This document shows positions 11,136 to 22,904 of a DNA stretch of 64,000 nucleotides, one piece after another. A program made the translations under genes and the position numbers. Numbering within the stretch: the stretch's first letter is position 1; each line of letters opens with the position of its first letter. The DNA comes from Epiperipatus broadwayi (Eukaryota; Onychophora; Udeonychophora; Euonychophora; Peripatidae), in the NCBI GenBank assembly GCA_028023455.1, contig JAQFVV010012495.1:3428516-3492515 (forward strand), in the 5' to 3' direction. A model generated the notes under the pieces. The model did no database searches, was not told where the DNA came from, and saw only the letters and a list, made by a program, of their open reading frames with translations.

Positions 11136-12130
11136 AAATGATAGAAAATAAACCGACCACTAACTAAAAATTCTACTGGTAACTCAAACGGTCATTTAAA
11201 ATAATAATAATAAAAATCATAATGCTACTTTTTAAAACGATGGATTAATTAAAAAGTAAAAGTAAGAATTTGCTCTGCACTTGCTCATATCTAAGTTGTG
11301 TTTTTTTAATGGTTATTACATTGGATTCTCATGGTCATGAAAGTTGCATTCTCTCCTCTGCATGAGAATATATCTATTTTCTAATTTATAAATTGTTGCT
11401 GCATTGATGGATCTTTGTTCTAGTTATCATCCCATATACAATTGGACATTGAATTTAATTTAATTATAATGTCATCATTCCAAAATATTATATGTAGATA
11501 GATGGATGGATGGAAAGATGGACAGGCAGACAGATGAATGGGTAGATATTTATTAAGAGAAATTATTAAAATGTTTAATGAATATGAGTTATAATTTAAA
11601 TGCATGAATTGCATATATATATATATCATAATTTTGGCCTTTTTTTTAAATCAGTGCCCCTCCTCATCTATTATATCACAACTATCCATCAATACAAAAT
11701 CAGACTATCCTCTCTAACTCTGCATGTATTTTGGATACATCTCATTTTTCAGGAGAGTTGAGCATAAACATATAAAATAACTTTATTTAAGTTTAAACAT
11801 AATTATAATACTTAAGACTTTCATTCCACCGTATACTGATCTCCCACATAAATTGTTTTAAATGAATATTTAAAACAAGACAGAAAAATATTTCTGAGAT
11901 AATTACTTAGCAGTGATTATAATGTTACAATATTCAATCACCTACTGCACCTACCATCATAATTTAATATAACAGAAAAAAAGTCTTTGCTTTCTTTTAT
12001 TTGTCTAAGGTTATAAATAAAGAATGTATATTAATAATTAGAAATTATGAAATTTAAATTCACCAATATGTTGCACCTAAAATTAATCTGAATTTAAATT
12101 ATCACAGTAACATCTCTGCCCATACACCAT
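11136..12130. other. AT-rich with a short GATA/GATG stretch
   Basis: An imperfect tetranucleotide run (GATA/GATG/GACA) occupies about 11495-11550. Nothing else is recognisable. Confidence 0.5.
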
Positions 12131-12495
12131 GGTCACTTACTTGCAAATTATAGTAATCAATGGATGCTAGAAGTTTAGTACATCAAATTCCTATCTGGTT
12201 CCTAGTCATCCAATGTCCTCAGACTAGTTTTTAGCTTATGGCTTTCATCAGTGAGGAGTCTTGTATCTGAGAGCACTGCATCTATATCCAATTCTTTTCA
12301 CTGATGAAAGCCATAAGCTAAAAACTAGTCTGGGGACCTTGGATGAGTAGGCATTTGATAGGGATTTGATGCTCGAATCTTCTAGCTTCCATCGATTACT
12401 ATGGATTGCACTAAGTGGCAATACTATATGAAGAGAGTTGCTACTGTGTTAACATTGTATAAGCATAAGAAATGGTGATCATGTGATGTTCTAGT
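12131..12495. mobile_element. Family A foldback with two dead hammerheads
   Basis: The left arm (about 12145-12275) and right arm (about 12298-12490) are reverse complements sharing AGTAATCAATGGATGC, CAGACTAGTTTTTAGCTTATGG and CACTGATGAAAGCC. Each arm carries the family A hammerhead in opposite orientation (minus at 12216-12257, plus at 12295-12345). In both, GAAA is changed to AAAA at the conserved G12, as expected if one arm was copied from the other after the mutation. The outer right end is GGTGATCATGTGATGTT. Confidence 0.7.
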
Positions 12496-14286
12496 AGTTT
12501 AAAATAAGACAGAATAAACTACTTATTTTAAATAATTTTTAAACATATATAATGCATATAGCAAATACACATGCTAACCTAACTTAAAAACTATATAAAG
12601 AAATTACATACCAATACAAAACATTATTATATCCATTCATTCCCTGCAATCTGATACCACATTTCAATAAAACAAAACAATGAGTGTTACCTTTCTTTAC
12701 TTGTCTGAAATTATAAATAAACTATATATATATATAAAACAATTATCTGACATAATTTCAGTGAAAGGTTGAAACAACTCCCTTCCAATTGGTTTACATT
12801 TAAACTATCATGAAAAAGTAAATAATTAATTATTTTAACTACTTTGTAACAAATTGTCATCCCATATAAATCATAATATGTAGCGAAGACTTTATAAATA
12901 CAAAGAAATTACACAAAAACAAAAATGTTTTTATATCCAATGAATTCCTGTAATTTAGTATCACTATTTAATAAGATAAACAAAATAATAATCCACATTT
13001 CATATACTTGCTTAAAAAAAGAATCACATTTCATCTACTTGTCTAAAATATAAATAGACAATGTCTAACATCTTAGTAAATTTAAATTTTACATTTGCTT
13101 ATCATTGTTTGCTTATACAATTACAATCCTAGACCAATAAAGAAAAAGTGATTTTTTTTTTCTAGATGAAAGAAAGTGACTGAATATGCATTGATATATT
13201 GTTTCCTTGTATGTTTTTCCACACGTGAGTTTACTGACATTAAGAATTAAATATATTACGATTAATTAAAAAAACTGCGGTCTTCTAATGTAGTAAATAA
13301 TTAACCGAGTGATCTTATAATGATGTGCAAGAAAAAAAGCCAGATATCGGCTAATATTAAATAAAATACTTATAACCATTGTTCTAAAATAGAATAAGAG
13401 TCATTATATTTCAGATTATAAAAAAAACTAGACATATGGTTCCGGAAAATCTGGTAAATGAAAGCAGTTTTATAGATTTTAATCATAACTTTTTTTTATT
13501 CAATAATGAAAGACTTGGATGGTATTTAGTCAAGGTCTACATTGGGGTATTTATCAATGAATAAAGAAAAACAATCAATAAAATGTTCACATTTATTCTT
13601 ATAATTACAAATGAATGTTAAATAAAACTGAGAAAACAATATATCTTGCATTGAAAAATGTGTATTTAATAAAACAAAGTAAAAAACAGTCCATCCATAG
13701 CTAAATGTAATCCATGACAAATGAAAGAAAGAGGTATAAAATTCAAACATAGGTATAGGGCTAATGGAAGTCCATAAATGGAATTCCAAAAACAAAATTA
13801 TTCATGACAGATAAAAGCATTAAATTTAATTAGTTTCAATAAGCAAACGAAACAAAAAAATAATCATTGACAAGAAAAAGTAGCTACCATTAAAAAAAAA
13901 AAGTCACATTTATTGTTGAATTTACAGATTATAATAATATATTAAATATTAACATTTTGCTTATTTTTATTTTATAGACCTTCTGTGTGGGAACTATTTT
14001 TTGATTTGTTTTATTTAATACACATTTTTATTGCTATCTATATTATTTTCTTTGTTTACTATACATTTGTAACTATAAATTCAAAAATAAATGTAGATAT
14101 ATTATTTTTTATTCATTATTTTTTTTTTTTACTCAAATGTATTGCGTTTGCGTAGACCATATATATCTTTTATGAGCACCGGAAATGCATTATAGTAAAA
14201 TCTCACATTGAAATTATAATGTAAATTAATACACTGTACAGGCTTAAACCTACATATATATATATGTGTGTGTGTATGTGTGTAAT
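12496..14286. other. AT-rich, nothing recognised
   Basis: No supported gene or repeat family. An 89-codon minus-strand open frame at 13526-13795 has no recognisable domain and biased F/S/Y composition, so I treat it as chance. Confidence 0.5.
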
Positions 14287-14683
14287 GTATGTGGGATTCG
14301 AACTCAGACTTTCACACGACCCTCAACTCTCCATGCCATCTCATATTGCGGACCCACCTGATCACACACATGTTGAAAAGATAAATAATCACTAATAATA
14401 TATGTATTTCGTGCTAAACGATCACTCATCAGTTGGTCCAGATTACCATCTCCACACATTAAAATTTGAAGATTGGCTATCTTAATATAAAGCTGAGAAC
14501 TGATTGTATATATGTGTGGAGATGGTAATCTGTACCAACTGATGAGGGCTGGTTTAGCATGAAATACGGATATTGGTGATTATTTATTTTTTAACATGTG
14601 AGTGATTAGGTGGGCCAGCAATATGAGATGACATGGAGAGTTGAGGTCGTGTGAACGTCTGAGTTTGAATCCCGCTTACATTA
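14287..14683. mobile_element. Family B foldback, hammerhead in each arm
   Basis: A compact palindromic element. The left arm starts GGGATTCGAACTCAGACTTTC and the right arm ends with its complement GTCTGAGTTTGAATCCC. Both arms contain the ribozyme segment. The plus copy (14526-14582) is well preserved. The minus copy (about 14396-14458) keeps CTGATGA and GAAA but has lost the TTGG strand of stem I. Short arm-to-arm distance and matching mutations suggest an inverted duplication. Confidence 0.75.
14526..14582 (+). ncRNA. Hammerhead ribozyme, type I (family B)
   Basis: The minimal architecture is complete. Stem I is TAATC, bulge TGT, ACCAA pairing with TTGGT and GATTA. The core is CTGATGA (14539-14545). 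Stem II is GGGCT/AGCAT around GGTTT, with one G-A mismatch and one G-U pair. GAAA lies at 14561-14564. A 2-bp stem III with loop ACGG is followed by the cleavage triplet ATA, so cleavage is predicted after 14572. Type I hammerheads with very short stem III are known from Penelope-like elements and retrozymes. The outer stem I differs from other family copies by paired changes (TAATC/GATTA against TGATCT/AGATCA), which favours a selected RNA fold. Activity is not shown here, and stem II is imperfect. Confidence 0.65.
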
Positions 14684-15238
14684 AATTATAATGGAAAATG
14701 AAGCTGTGGGGAAAAAATGATAATTATTATTAATGATAAAGTATTTGGTTTTAAAATTGAATTGGCTTTAATTTTAAATAATATTCAACTGAGTTATAAA
14801 ACTTTCAGTGATGGATCTAAATGATTATAACTTTTCATGACAAGTCAATAAATCTTATGAATTATTTAAAAAATAAAATAAATTGATCAAATAATAATTC
14901 AACAAGAAATTATCTTTTCTTTTTATTAAATGTAAGAATTTTAAAATTGAAGAAATGAGAAGAAAATGATGAAATTGATATTAATCAAAAAGTGAAATTT
15001 CTTAATTATTGAATGTTCAAATAAAAATAGTGCAGTAGAAAAACAAGATAAAATTTTAACTGAAAGTACAACTTGCACGAATATCTAAAACGTGAATGAT
15101 ATAGAGAGCTATTAAATAATATTAAATACTTCCGAATCTATATCTTAATGGAAGGTAGTTAGGCTTCAAGAATTATTGGTGTATTTTTGATGTTAATATG
15201 ACCCCCCCTCCTTTTGTTGTTAATGTTAGTAAGCACTG
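14684..15238. other. AT-rich, nothing recognised
   Basis: No supported feature. Confidence 0.5.
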
Positions 15239-15239
15239 T

Positions 15240-15735
15240 ACACTTAAACATACAATTTAAATGATATATATACAGGCCGTCTCTATGAAAAGCTATTAGA
15301 TTCTCACTTCAAAGTGCATAAAATATCATAACTTAAATATATAATTTAAAAGATATATACACAGTGTGTCTCTGTGAAAAGCTAATAGATTATCTCTCTT
15401 TAAGATGCATGAAGTGTCATAATTTAAATAAACAATTTAAATAATATATATAAAGTGTGCTCCTGTGAAAAGCTGCCTGATTCTCTCTTCAAGGTGCATA
15501 CAATTATATATGGGTCCCTATGAAAAGCTATCTAATTCCCTATTCAAGTCATAAAGGGTCATAATTTCAATATACAATTTAAATAATATATACACAGGAT
15601 GTTTCTGTGAAAAGCTGTCTAATTCTCTCTTCAAAATGCATAAAGGGTCATAATTTAAATATACAATTTAAATTATATATATATATATATTGTAACCTAT
15701 GGAAATCTGTCTAATTCTCTCTTCAAGGTGTAAAT
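15240..15735. repeat. Minisatellite, about 90-bp unit, 5-6 copies
   Basis: The block TTTAAATATACAATTTAAATAATATAT recurs near 15243, 15333, 15423, 15564 and 15655. Each is followed by GTGAAAAGCT...AATTCTCTCTTCAAGGTGCAT. The spacing is 90, 90, 141 and 91 bp, where the 141 reflects a partial extra unit. Copies are diverged, so the array is old. Confidence 0.85.
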
Positions 15736-16264
15736 AAATGCATAAATTACATACTACATACTTTAACTATTTACCATGAAAGTTTTAAGGTGTTAGCACG
15801 TTTAGATAGTGAGTTATGATATGATTTGTAAAAGTGTGTTTCATATTTTTGTAGATTATTTTTAGTACTTTGAGATCATAAAATCTTGCAAACCAGTTAA
15901 AAATGTTTTTGTGACTTTTATTGCCATGCATATTTCAGTAGCAGTTTTGATCAATTTAAACAAAATTTAATGTGAATGTGTTGTTCATCAGATATGAAAC
16001 ACACTGTCACATCCTATTTTGTATTGCATGATCTACACAAATTAAACATTAAAAGTCTTGTGGTGAATAATTTAACCCATCCACTGATTCAGAGATGGCA
16101 CTGCAGTCAGTTTGGAGAGAAAACCAGTCACAAGTTATTTTTTTCACAGGAACATACTGTGTCTAGTCATAAAATAATAATTCATTGTGTTGTTTCTTAC
16201 ATAGAAATACATTAATAACATTGGAAAAGATTATATTGCAATAAATATTATATTTAAGTAAATA
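15736..16264. other. No recognised feature
   Basis: A 79-codon plus-strand frame at 15976-16215 has H/C/S-rich residues but no regular zinc-finger spacing. I do not call it a gene. Confidence 0.45.
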
Positions 16265-16445
16265 GAGGAATTTGAACTTACAATTTTCCGTCTATATTTA
16301 TCCTTCATTCCATCTCAAACAACCAACACACATGATCACATACATGCAAAATAGATAGATGATCTCTAATATATGTATTTCATGCAGTGGATGGTGAATA
16401 TAGAATAAAAATCCTATGTTCAAATCCCTCTATTTACTTTTATAA
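16265..16445. mobile_element. Family B remnant, short foldback
   Basis: GAGGAATTTGAACTTACA at the left and TGTTCAAATCCCTCTATTTAC at the right are inverted ends. Inside is the ACATGATCACATACATG block and AATATATGTATTTCATGC, where the ribozyme is cut off. Confidence 0.55.
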
Positions 16446-17786
16446 GAAACATTCAATACATTGAATGAATAGACTAATTACATATTGTATTTATTTAATA
16501 CAAGTAGAATGGAATTAGATTGAATATCTATTATTCAAAAAATTCACACTCACAAAATTAAAAAAAAACATACACTAAATACCTATAAATTAATAAATGT
16601 ACATGCAGTGAGTTGCCTGAGTATTTTTCTATCTCAACAAAATTTATGTTTAAAATAAGATGTTAGAAGATCTATTCGTGAAATTCGACAAAATCATTAA
16701 ATATATAACATCCTGAAAGCAGTGAAAACTGGAATAGTAGTGTTTTGCCTGCATAAAAACTTTATTCAGTCATATTTTCTTGCCTTCCTCAGTGTAATAT
16801 ATATATATATATTATTTTAAATCTTTCTGAATGACAACCTTATCCCTTTTTTCTCTCATTCAACTATTATATAAAGTACAGCATACAGCAATAAAAAAAT
16901 ATTATTATGCACCTATAATTATGCATAAGCTAAAAGTAATAATATTTTTTCTTTATTTTTATGGATAAAAATCTTTTATAACAACTAGTCAATAATTGAG
17001 TATTTAAACATGAATGGAAAATTATATAATGTATGTATTGTGATGGATGCCTACAACACCCCATCAATAACCCACACACACCATAACACCTGATCCAAAT
17101 TCCAGACCATGATATTAATGCTATTTAGTAAATGATAAAATCAAATAATGTTAGAGTACATAAACCTGTATTAATTAATTATCACAACCTAATATTTAAA
17201 GCCAAACATAAATAAATGTTAAAACAAAAGTTAAACCTAATCATCAGATAAATAAACTTAATCAAATAATAATAATAATTAATGTATATAATATTAGAAT
17301 TAAAAAAACTCAATATTTATTTTATTACCTTTTCTTACAAGTTTATAACCACTTATGCTAATGCTTAACTAAAAATGAGTCAACAATAAAATAAAAAAAT
17401 AACACGAATTTACTATATGTAAAGTGCATACTCATTTCGTAAGTAATATATATATATATATATTGTGGCCGCTCTTGTCTTTTAAAATCATTAACCTTGT
17501 GTTTAGATTTGTAGAGTCATTTTTAGGTGCACAGTCTTAAGATTATAGCCTTAATATATATTATTTATATAGATAGATAGAAAATATAAAAAAAAATATT
17601 TTCTTGTTCAAAGAATAAAAAAGCCTTTTACCTGAGTAAAAAAAAATCCACTATTCCCTGCTTAAAGAACTTAAAAAAAAAATTTTAAAGGTTTATGTGT
17701 ACTACTAAAGAAATCTTTTTCTATGATTTGAGAAAGCGATTAGAAATATTTACTTCTAAACAACTTAGCAAAGAGTTCTGGAAGTG
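16446..17786. other. AT-rich, nothing recognised
   Basis: Only poly-A and AT dinucleotide runs were seen. Confidence 0.5.
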
Positions 17787-17896
17787 TCAAGCATTGTTAG
17801 CCGAGAGGTTAGCGCAGCCGCCTTGCAAACAAGCAGTTGGTTGCAGATGGCTGTTGCGGGTTCGCCTCCTGGTCGATGCTATGACATATGGAAAAA
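17787..17896 (+). mobile_element. tRNA-derived SINE with target-site duplication
   Basis: The head is GTTAGCCGAGAGGTTAGCGC (A-box) and GCGGGTTCGCCTCCTGG (B-box). The 3' end is CGATGCTATGACATATGG plus a short A tail. The flanking direct repeat AGAGTTCTG(G/A)AAGTG (about 15 bp, near 17772 and 17897) is a target-site duplication made by LINE-type retrotransposition. The same family occurs at 32406 and 43698, with related heads at 6251 and 11052. Confidence 0.85.
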
Positions 17897-19150
17897 AGAG
17901 TTCTGAAAGTGATAATCTACAAAAAAAATAAAACATTCAAATCTATAAAAATGAAAAAGAAATAAACATTGATTCCTCGCTATAAATTTTGGAAGTTAAA
18001 ACTAAAACATGCAATAGTAGAAGTATTAACATTGTTCCAATTAATTTCGACTAAAAAGATTTTATATATTATTGACAAAACTAATCAGTATTGCTAATTT
18101 GTAGAAAGAAACCATTGTGGAAGAGAAGTCATCATCCACAGAGCTAGAAATGGCCAAGGCCAACATAGAATTCTTTTACCTCCATACATCTGGATTGATA
18201 AACAATGGAATGATTCATCATAGAAAATTTTTTTTACTCCTCGTTTCAAAACTTCAGCTTGAAGGCTTCCATCAGATATTCAAATTCTAAACTATAGCAC
18301 AAAGGAATTTCTATAGATTATAAAGATAAGCCATCAGAACATTATCCACACAAATTGTGAAGTCTATCTACAAAGTTGCCACCATTAATAATTAATTATT
18401 CATATGTTCAATGTAATAGTTTATTTTCTTTATTTTAATATAAGACTGAACAACTTAAATTAAATTTTGGAAATTTATCATAAAGATAAGGTCAGTATTA
18501 TGGCTAGATAAAGTTTATAAAATATAATCTAGAGTATAAAATAAACTGATCCTTGCGAATGAAAGATAAGGTAACATGTTACCTAAGATAGGTATTAACT
18601 ACATCTTTATATATGAACAACATACACACATTCGTCTATCATTTATTTCAAAATTCATGTTAATTATTAATATCTCTTAAATTTTTTATTTATTTTTTTT
18701 TTGCATATTTTTTTTTATATGTTAAACTTATAATTTTCTTTTGTCGCATATACGTCATATATAACAAGGAGGACTATTAAACCATCAGATAGTTCATGTT
18801 AATCAAAGCATGTAGTGACTGTTCTTCATGGGATTAGGATGGGAAACATTGTTATAAACTAAATGTAAATGAAGGATAACCACAGGTGTCTAAATAAGAT
18901 TCCTTAATTTGATTGTAAACTTTATACTCCAAATATTAATTCATGTATATATGTTTATTAAATTTATTTAAATGTTAAAACATGTTTCTTGGTTTATTTT
19001 TCTGTGGTTAAATTCTGCTAAGTTATATCCTCATACACATATAATCATCATTACTTGCATGTATATAATAAACTATATCCATTCTCATTAATAAGTATTT
19101 ATTCATGATTACAGATATGATGAACTTAGTCTTACAAACATTCCCTGAAT
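17897..19150. other. AT-rich with one 16-bp palindrome
   Basis: AGGTAACATGTTACCT at 18569-18584 is a perfect palindrome. No gene was recognised. The stretch at 18100-18360 is slightly GC-richer but has no convincing frame. Confidence 0.45.
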
Positions 19151-20366
19151 CTGAGAATCAGTTCTAGTCTTATAGCTAAAGATGCCGCTCTATGGCACTG
19201 TTTTCGCGCTAAAACACATAAAAATACCATTTCCGTGGCCGACACATTCAAATCCACATTTTCTATAATACAACTTTTTTGTTGTGCTACAGATTGCAGG
19301 CTGCTATGTCACATTGCTGTACAGCATGTATGTCGCATCGCAGCAAATACATTTTCCGAATTCGCACAGTTTATAAAATGGTTATGGCTTGGTGAGAGGG
19401 TGTGTTTTTTTGAATTGGATGGAAATGTTGTTTTCATTGGATTTTTTTTTATTTTAAAGTATTGAAATGTTCAGGTTTTGTAAAGTAATAATTATCAGAC
19501 TTTTTACACCGTACTGTATTGAAGTTTTAATTGGTAAAATGTTGACAAGATATATGTGTAAAGTGAGTTGGAATTAGGTAACGCGTCAAGTAACGTACTG
19601 TTTGTAACATTCCACGAGACAAACAAGATTCTACTGTGTGTATATTTTTGAAGTAAAAAAGAGTGGTAACACAAAAATATCCAGTAAGAAAAGTACAATT
19701 ATGCACATTTTTTTTGTAAATTTCATAAAAAGCATATATTATAAACATGATTAATAAGTAAAGAAGACATTTTTGTTGTTGTTTAAAAAAGTATTACTTT
19801 CTTTCTTTTCTCTGACTACGGTTATACTTTGTTGAATATAGTATGTTATCATTTATTTTATAGATGTTACTAAAAAAAAAAATTTACAAAAATACGATTT
19901 TGATATTTTTTATTTTAGCATTACAAACAACAGAACACTAAACCTAAAACTAACCCTAAAACTAACCCTAAACCTAATCCTAAAACTAATCCTAAACCTA
20001 ACCGTAACAACTTTTACTTTTTGTTGTCATTCTATATGAAGTAAAAATAGAGATAAAGCCATAACCCCAGTAAAAAAAATTTTGATAGAAAATTGATTTT
20101 TCTAATAAAGCAAAATAAAAAACACGAATCAAATTGTAATTTGTTTATTTTATTTTACATTTATTATTATCATTTAATTTGTATACGTTAATAAAAAATA
20201 ATATTTAAAAAAAAAGATTTTGTTTTGTTTTTATTTTCGCATTACAAAAAAACACATCAAAATGATTGAAATCAATGGCCCGTGAATGTTCATATTTTAT
20301 AGTTTTAGCGTGAAAACGGTGCCATCGAACGGCATCTTTATCTATAAGACAAGCACCTGAGAATCA
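19151..20366. mobile_element. TIR DNA transposon, non-autonomous, Mutator-like?
   Basis: Terminal inverted repeats of about 70 bp (19161-19230 and 20268-20356) begin GT..T.GTCTTATAG and share AAAGATGCCG...ATGGCA. A perfect 10-bp direct repeat CTGAGAATCA flanks the element at 19151-19160 and 20357-20366. A target-site duplication of this size with long TIRs fits Mutator-type elements (usually 9-11 bp). A 76-codon plus-strand frame at 19235-19465 has no transposase motif, so the element looks non-autonomous. Confidence 0.65.
19937..20008 (+). repeat. Telomere-like imperfect (CCTAAA/CCCTAA) block
   Basis: About twelve irregular units of AACCCTAAA, AACCTAAAA and AATCCTAAA form a degenerate telomere-like tract inside the TIR element. 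It is not a terminal telomere, because units vary in length and the tract is internal. Confidence 0.8.
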
Positions 20367-21229
20367 TATATCTCTCTCTGAATTCAAAACTGGGAATAAT
20401 GGGAGTAAACTACAATATGTAGGTGAAATGTTAAGGGTAGAATTAGCAGTTGTTTAAATCTTTCTCTTCTTCCTTAGGTATGAAGTTAATGTAAGAAGTT
20501 ATGCATGAAGGTAAACAACCCACCCATCTTCATACATACCACAAAAAGACCATCCCATTACAGTATACATTTATATGATTTATGTAAATAGAGGGATTTG
20601 AACTCAGAATTTACTGAAAAATCTTGAGTTTAAATCTTTCTAAATATATAAGCAAATTACATGCTCCCTTAAAATTATATATACGATTTGTAAATGTTCT
20701 ATATTGAAAGAATGTGTGTATTTATTTCTGCACATTTTAATAAGAATATTTCTTTTATACAGAAGGAAAATATATAAATAAAAGAAAAAAAAAACATCAT
20801 TAATTTTAATTTATCAGTATGATTATAGGTGCATAATAACTTTTTTTCATTGCTGTATAATGTATATAATAGATATATAAGAAGAGGAGAAAGCAAAATT
20901 TAGATGTCTCTCTATATATAATGCTTTGTAAATGTTCAGAAAAAAATTAATGTTAAAAAAAATCAACTTCTTTACTAGCCAGTGATGAAAGAAAAACCTG
21001 CTAATCACTTTTAGCCTATATGATTATCAATTTGAGACTTTAAACCAGTTTAAATACCATGATAGTTTTATAAGTAGAAAGACGGACTTGGATATTGAAG
21101 TACAACATAAACTCCAGTGTTGTGTTATTGCTTTTAACAAGTCAAAAAATATGAGTATTTCATTACAGAATAATAACTACTGCAACTATATTAGCTGTAT
21201 ATAGAGCTGTTATTTTATGCAATTTATTT
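20367..21229. other. AT-rich with a family B remnant
   Basis: A short piece at about 20585-20650 (AGAGGGATTTGAACTCAGA and the inverted GAGTTTAAATC) is a deletion remnant of family B. Nothing else is recognised. Confidence 0.45.
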
Positions 21230-21665
21230 TATGGACATACTATTGATGCTATATAAAGCATTAGAAAAGTTTCATTAAGGGGGATGCTGCCTAAAATTTT
21301 AAAAATACAGTAGCAAGATCATGAAATCAATCAATAACTCACTGGGTGTGATATATGGTCAACTATTATAAAATCACATCTTCATTGGATAAGACATGTA
21401 AAATGAATAACCAATACAAGTCTTTTTAAAAGACTGTTTTATGGTGAACCTGAACATGGTTTTCATAGTTCAAAGATTTATTAAAGAAGTGGCAATATCA
21501 TTTATTTTTATTTGTAAGATATGGTGTTAGAATATTTCAGGGATAAAAGTTTTATATGGAAGAAATTAAAAGAAAATATCTTAAAACATCACATAAACAA
21601 CAAAATGGACCAGCATGTTTTAAATATGGAGTATTTGCAGTTGAGAGATTAGTTTCTATAATCAT
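21230..21665 (+). mobile_element. LINE 3' fragment (C-terminal of RT ORF)
   Basis: Broken frames on the plus strand spell the usual C-terminal region of many invertebrate LINE ORF2 proteins. They show a KILK...QDHEIN block, then LHWIRHVK and KRLFYGEPEHG, which correspond to the W.GHV.RM and LLYGEL..G signature that follows the reverse transcriptase. Stops and shifts are frequent. No reverse transcriptase core is present, so it is a 5'-truncated, dead copy. A second short piece of the same element is at 24655-24720. Confidence 0.6.
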
Positions 21666-21689
21666 TACAAAACTCATTTCTAAGTTGAT

Positions 21690-22192
21690 AAACATCACAT
21701 GACCACCACTTCTTATGCTTGTGTATAACTGTTGTTAAAACAGGCAAAACTCACTATATGTATTGGCACACACAGCAAGCTAGAGTAATCAATGAATGCC
21801 AGAAGGCTTGTGCATAAAATCCCCAATCTAGTGCCTACTCATCCAATATCCCCAGACTAGTTTCTGGCTTTCTGGCTTGTGGCCATCGTCAGAGAGGAGC
21901 CTTGGATTTGAGAGCACTGCACCTAGATCTTAAGATCTAATGCAACCCTCCAGCAGCCACCTTTTATCTCCACTTAACTACAAAACTATGATTCTTAAAC
22001 TAAAAACACCTTAATGTTTTTAATCCAAGCCCATTAGCTTATATAGTCATATGGGTCTGAACTCAGTTTAGCACCCATACATTTTGGTGTCTTTGATTCT
22101 TTAACAACCATAGCCACCACTATCCTATTAGGCAGAATTAGTTTTAAGCCAATAAACATCACATGACCACCACTTCTTATGCTTGTGTATAT
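21690..22192 (-). mobile_element. Family A unit with direct terminal repeats
   Basis: ATAAACATCACATGACCACC plus CACTTCTTATGCTTGTGTAT occurs at about 21695 and again at about 22152, in the same orientation, giving a unit of about 456 bp. The unit contains the family A hammerhead on the minus strand (21855-21899). This is a head-to-tail arrangement, unlike the foldback copies. Confidence 0.7.
21851..21899 (-). ncRNA. Hammerhead-like (family A), insertion after core
   Basis: The minus strand reads CTGACGA (N7 is C, allowed), stem II TGGC-CACAA-GCCA (4 perfect pairs), GAAA, then a duplicated GCCAGAAA before CTAGTC and TGGGGA. Stem I TCCTC/GGGGA is kept with one terminal mismatch. Compared with the copy at 32085, stem II has a paired A-U to G-C change. 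The 8-bp duplication probably blocks normal stem III folding, though the second GAAA could substitute. Confidence 0.5.
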
Positions 22193-22904
22193 CTAAGTTG
22201 CTCTATCTCTCCCCCCCCCCCTTGCTTTTTATTTTTATTTTTTAAAGTTAGAATGTTTGCACTTGATTAAGAGTGACGGTTTATTATTTATAAATGTTCA
22301 CAATAACATACATATTACACTGAGGACAGCAATAAAAGATAGTAAATGCAGGTTTTTTTCTATTAAATAATATAACATTTGCTAATTAATAACTTATTCA
22401 GTGTTATTTATTTACTTCTGAATCAATATTACGTTTTTCATTTTAGTTCTTATATTTTTGAACAACAGCAAAGTAAATGTTGAATTATAAACTGATTTAA
22501 TGTTCTACTTCAAATCTTTCCTTTGTAACTATCTTTCCAATGTATAATTGACTTTAAAAGCTTTTTAATTAAATCAACAATAAAAAAAAATAGCCAAAGA
22601 AACTTTTTTTTTGTACTATCAATTTATTGTTCATATTTCTTCTTTATTTAATCATTAAAAAATTATCTGTATAGTGATGTATCTGAAATTCATTAATTAT
22701 ATTTTTCTAAATTTAGTTAGGAAGTGAAGTATAAGTCTCCAGTTAGTATAATCTAGAAGAACAGAAAAAAATAGGATTTAATGATGCTCTGTAATGTTCT
22801 ATAAGATCATGTTAATGATAGAAATGTCATTATATTGAATCTATAACTTAAATACAGATACAATATATTAAAATATATTGAACCTTAGATATAATTAAAG
22901 GGGA
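22193..22904. other. AT-rich, nothing recognised
   Basis: No supported feature. Confidence 0.5.

Noticed and set aside
13526-13795. 89-codon minus-strand frame as a membrane protein
   Set aside because: F/S/Y-rich composition is expected from AT-rich DNA. There is no conserved motif, no splice signals and no start context.
19937-20008. True telomere or chromosome fusion point
   Set aside because: The units are irregular and the tract lies inside a TIR element with its own target duplication.
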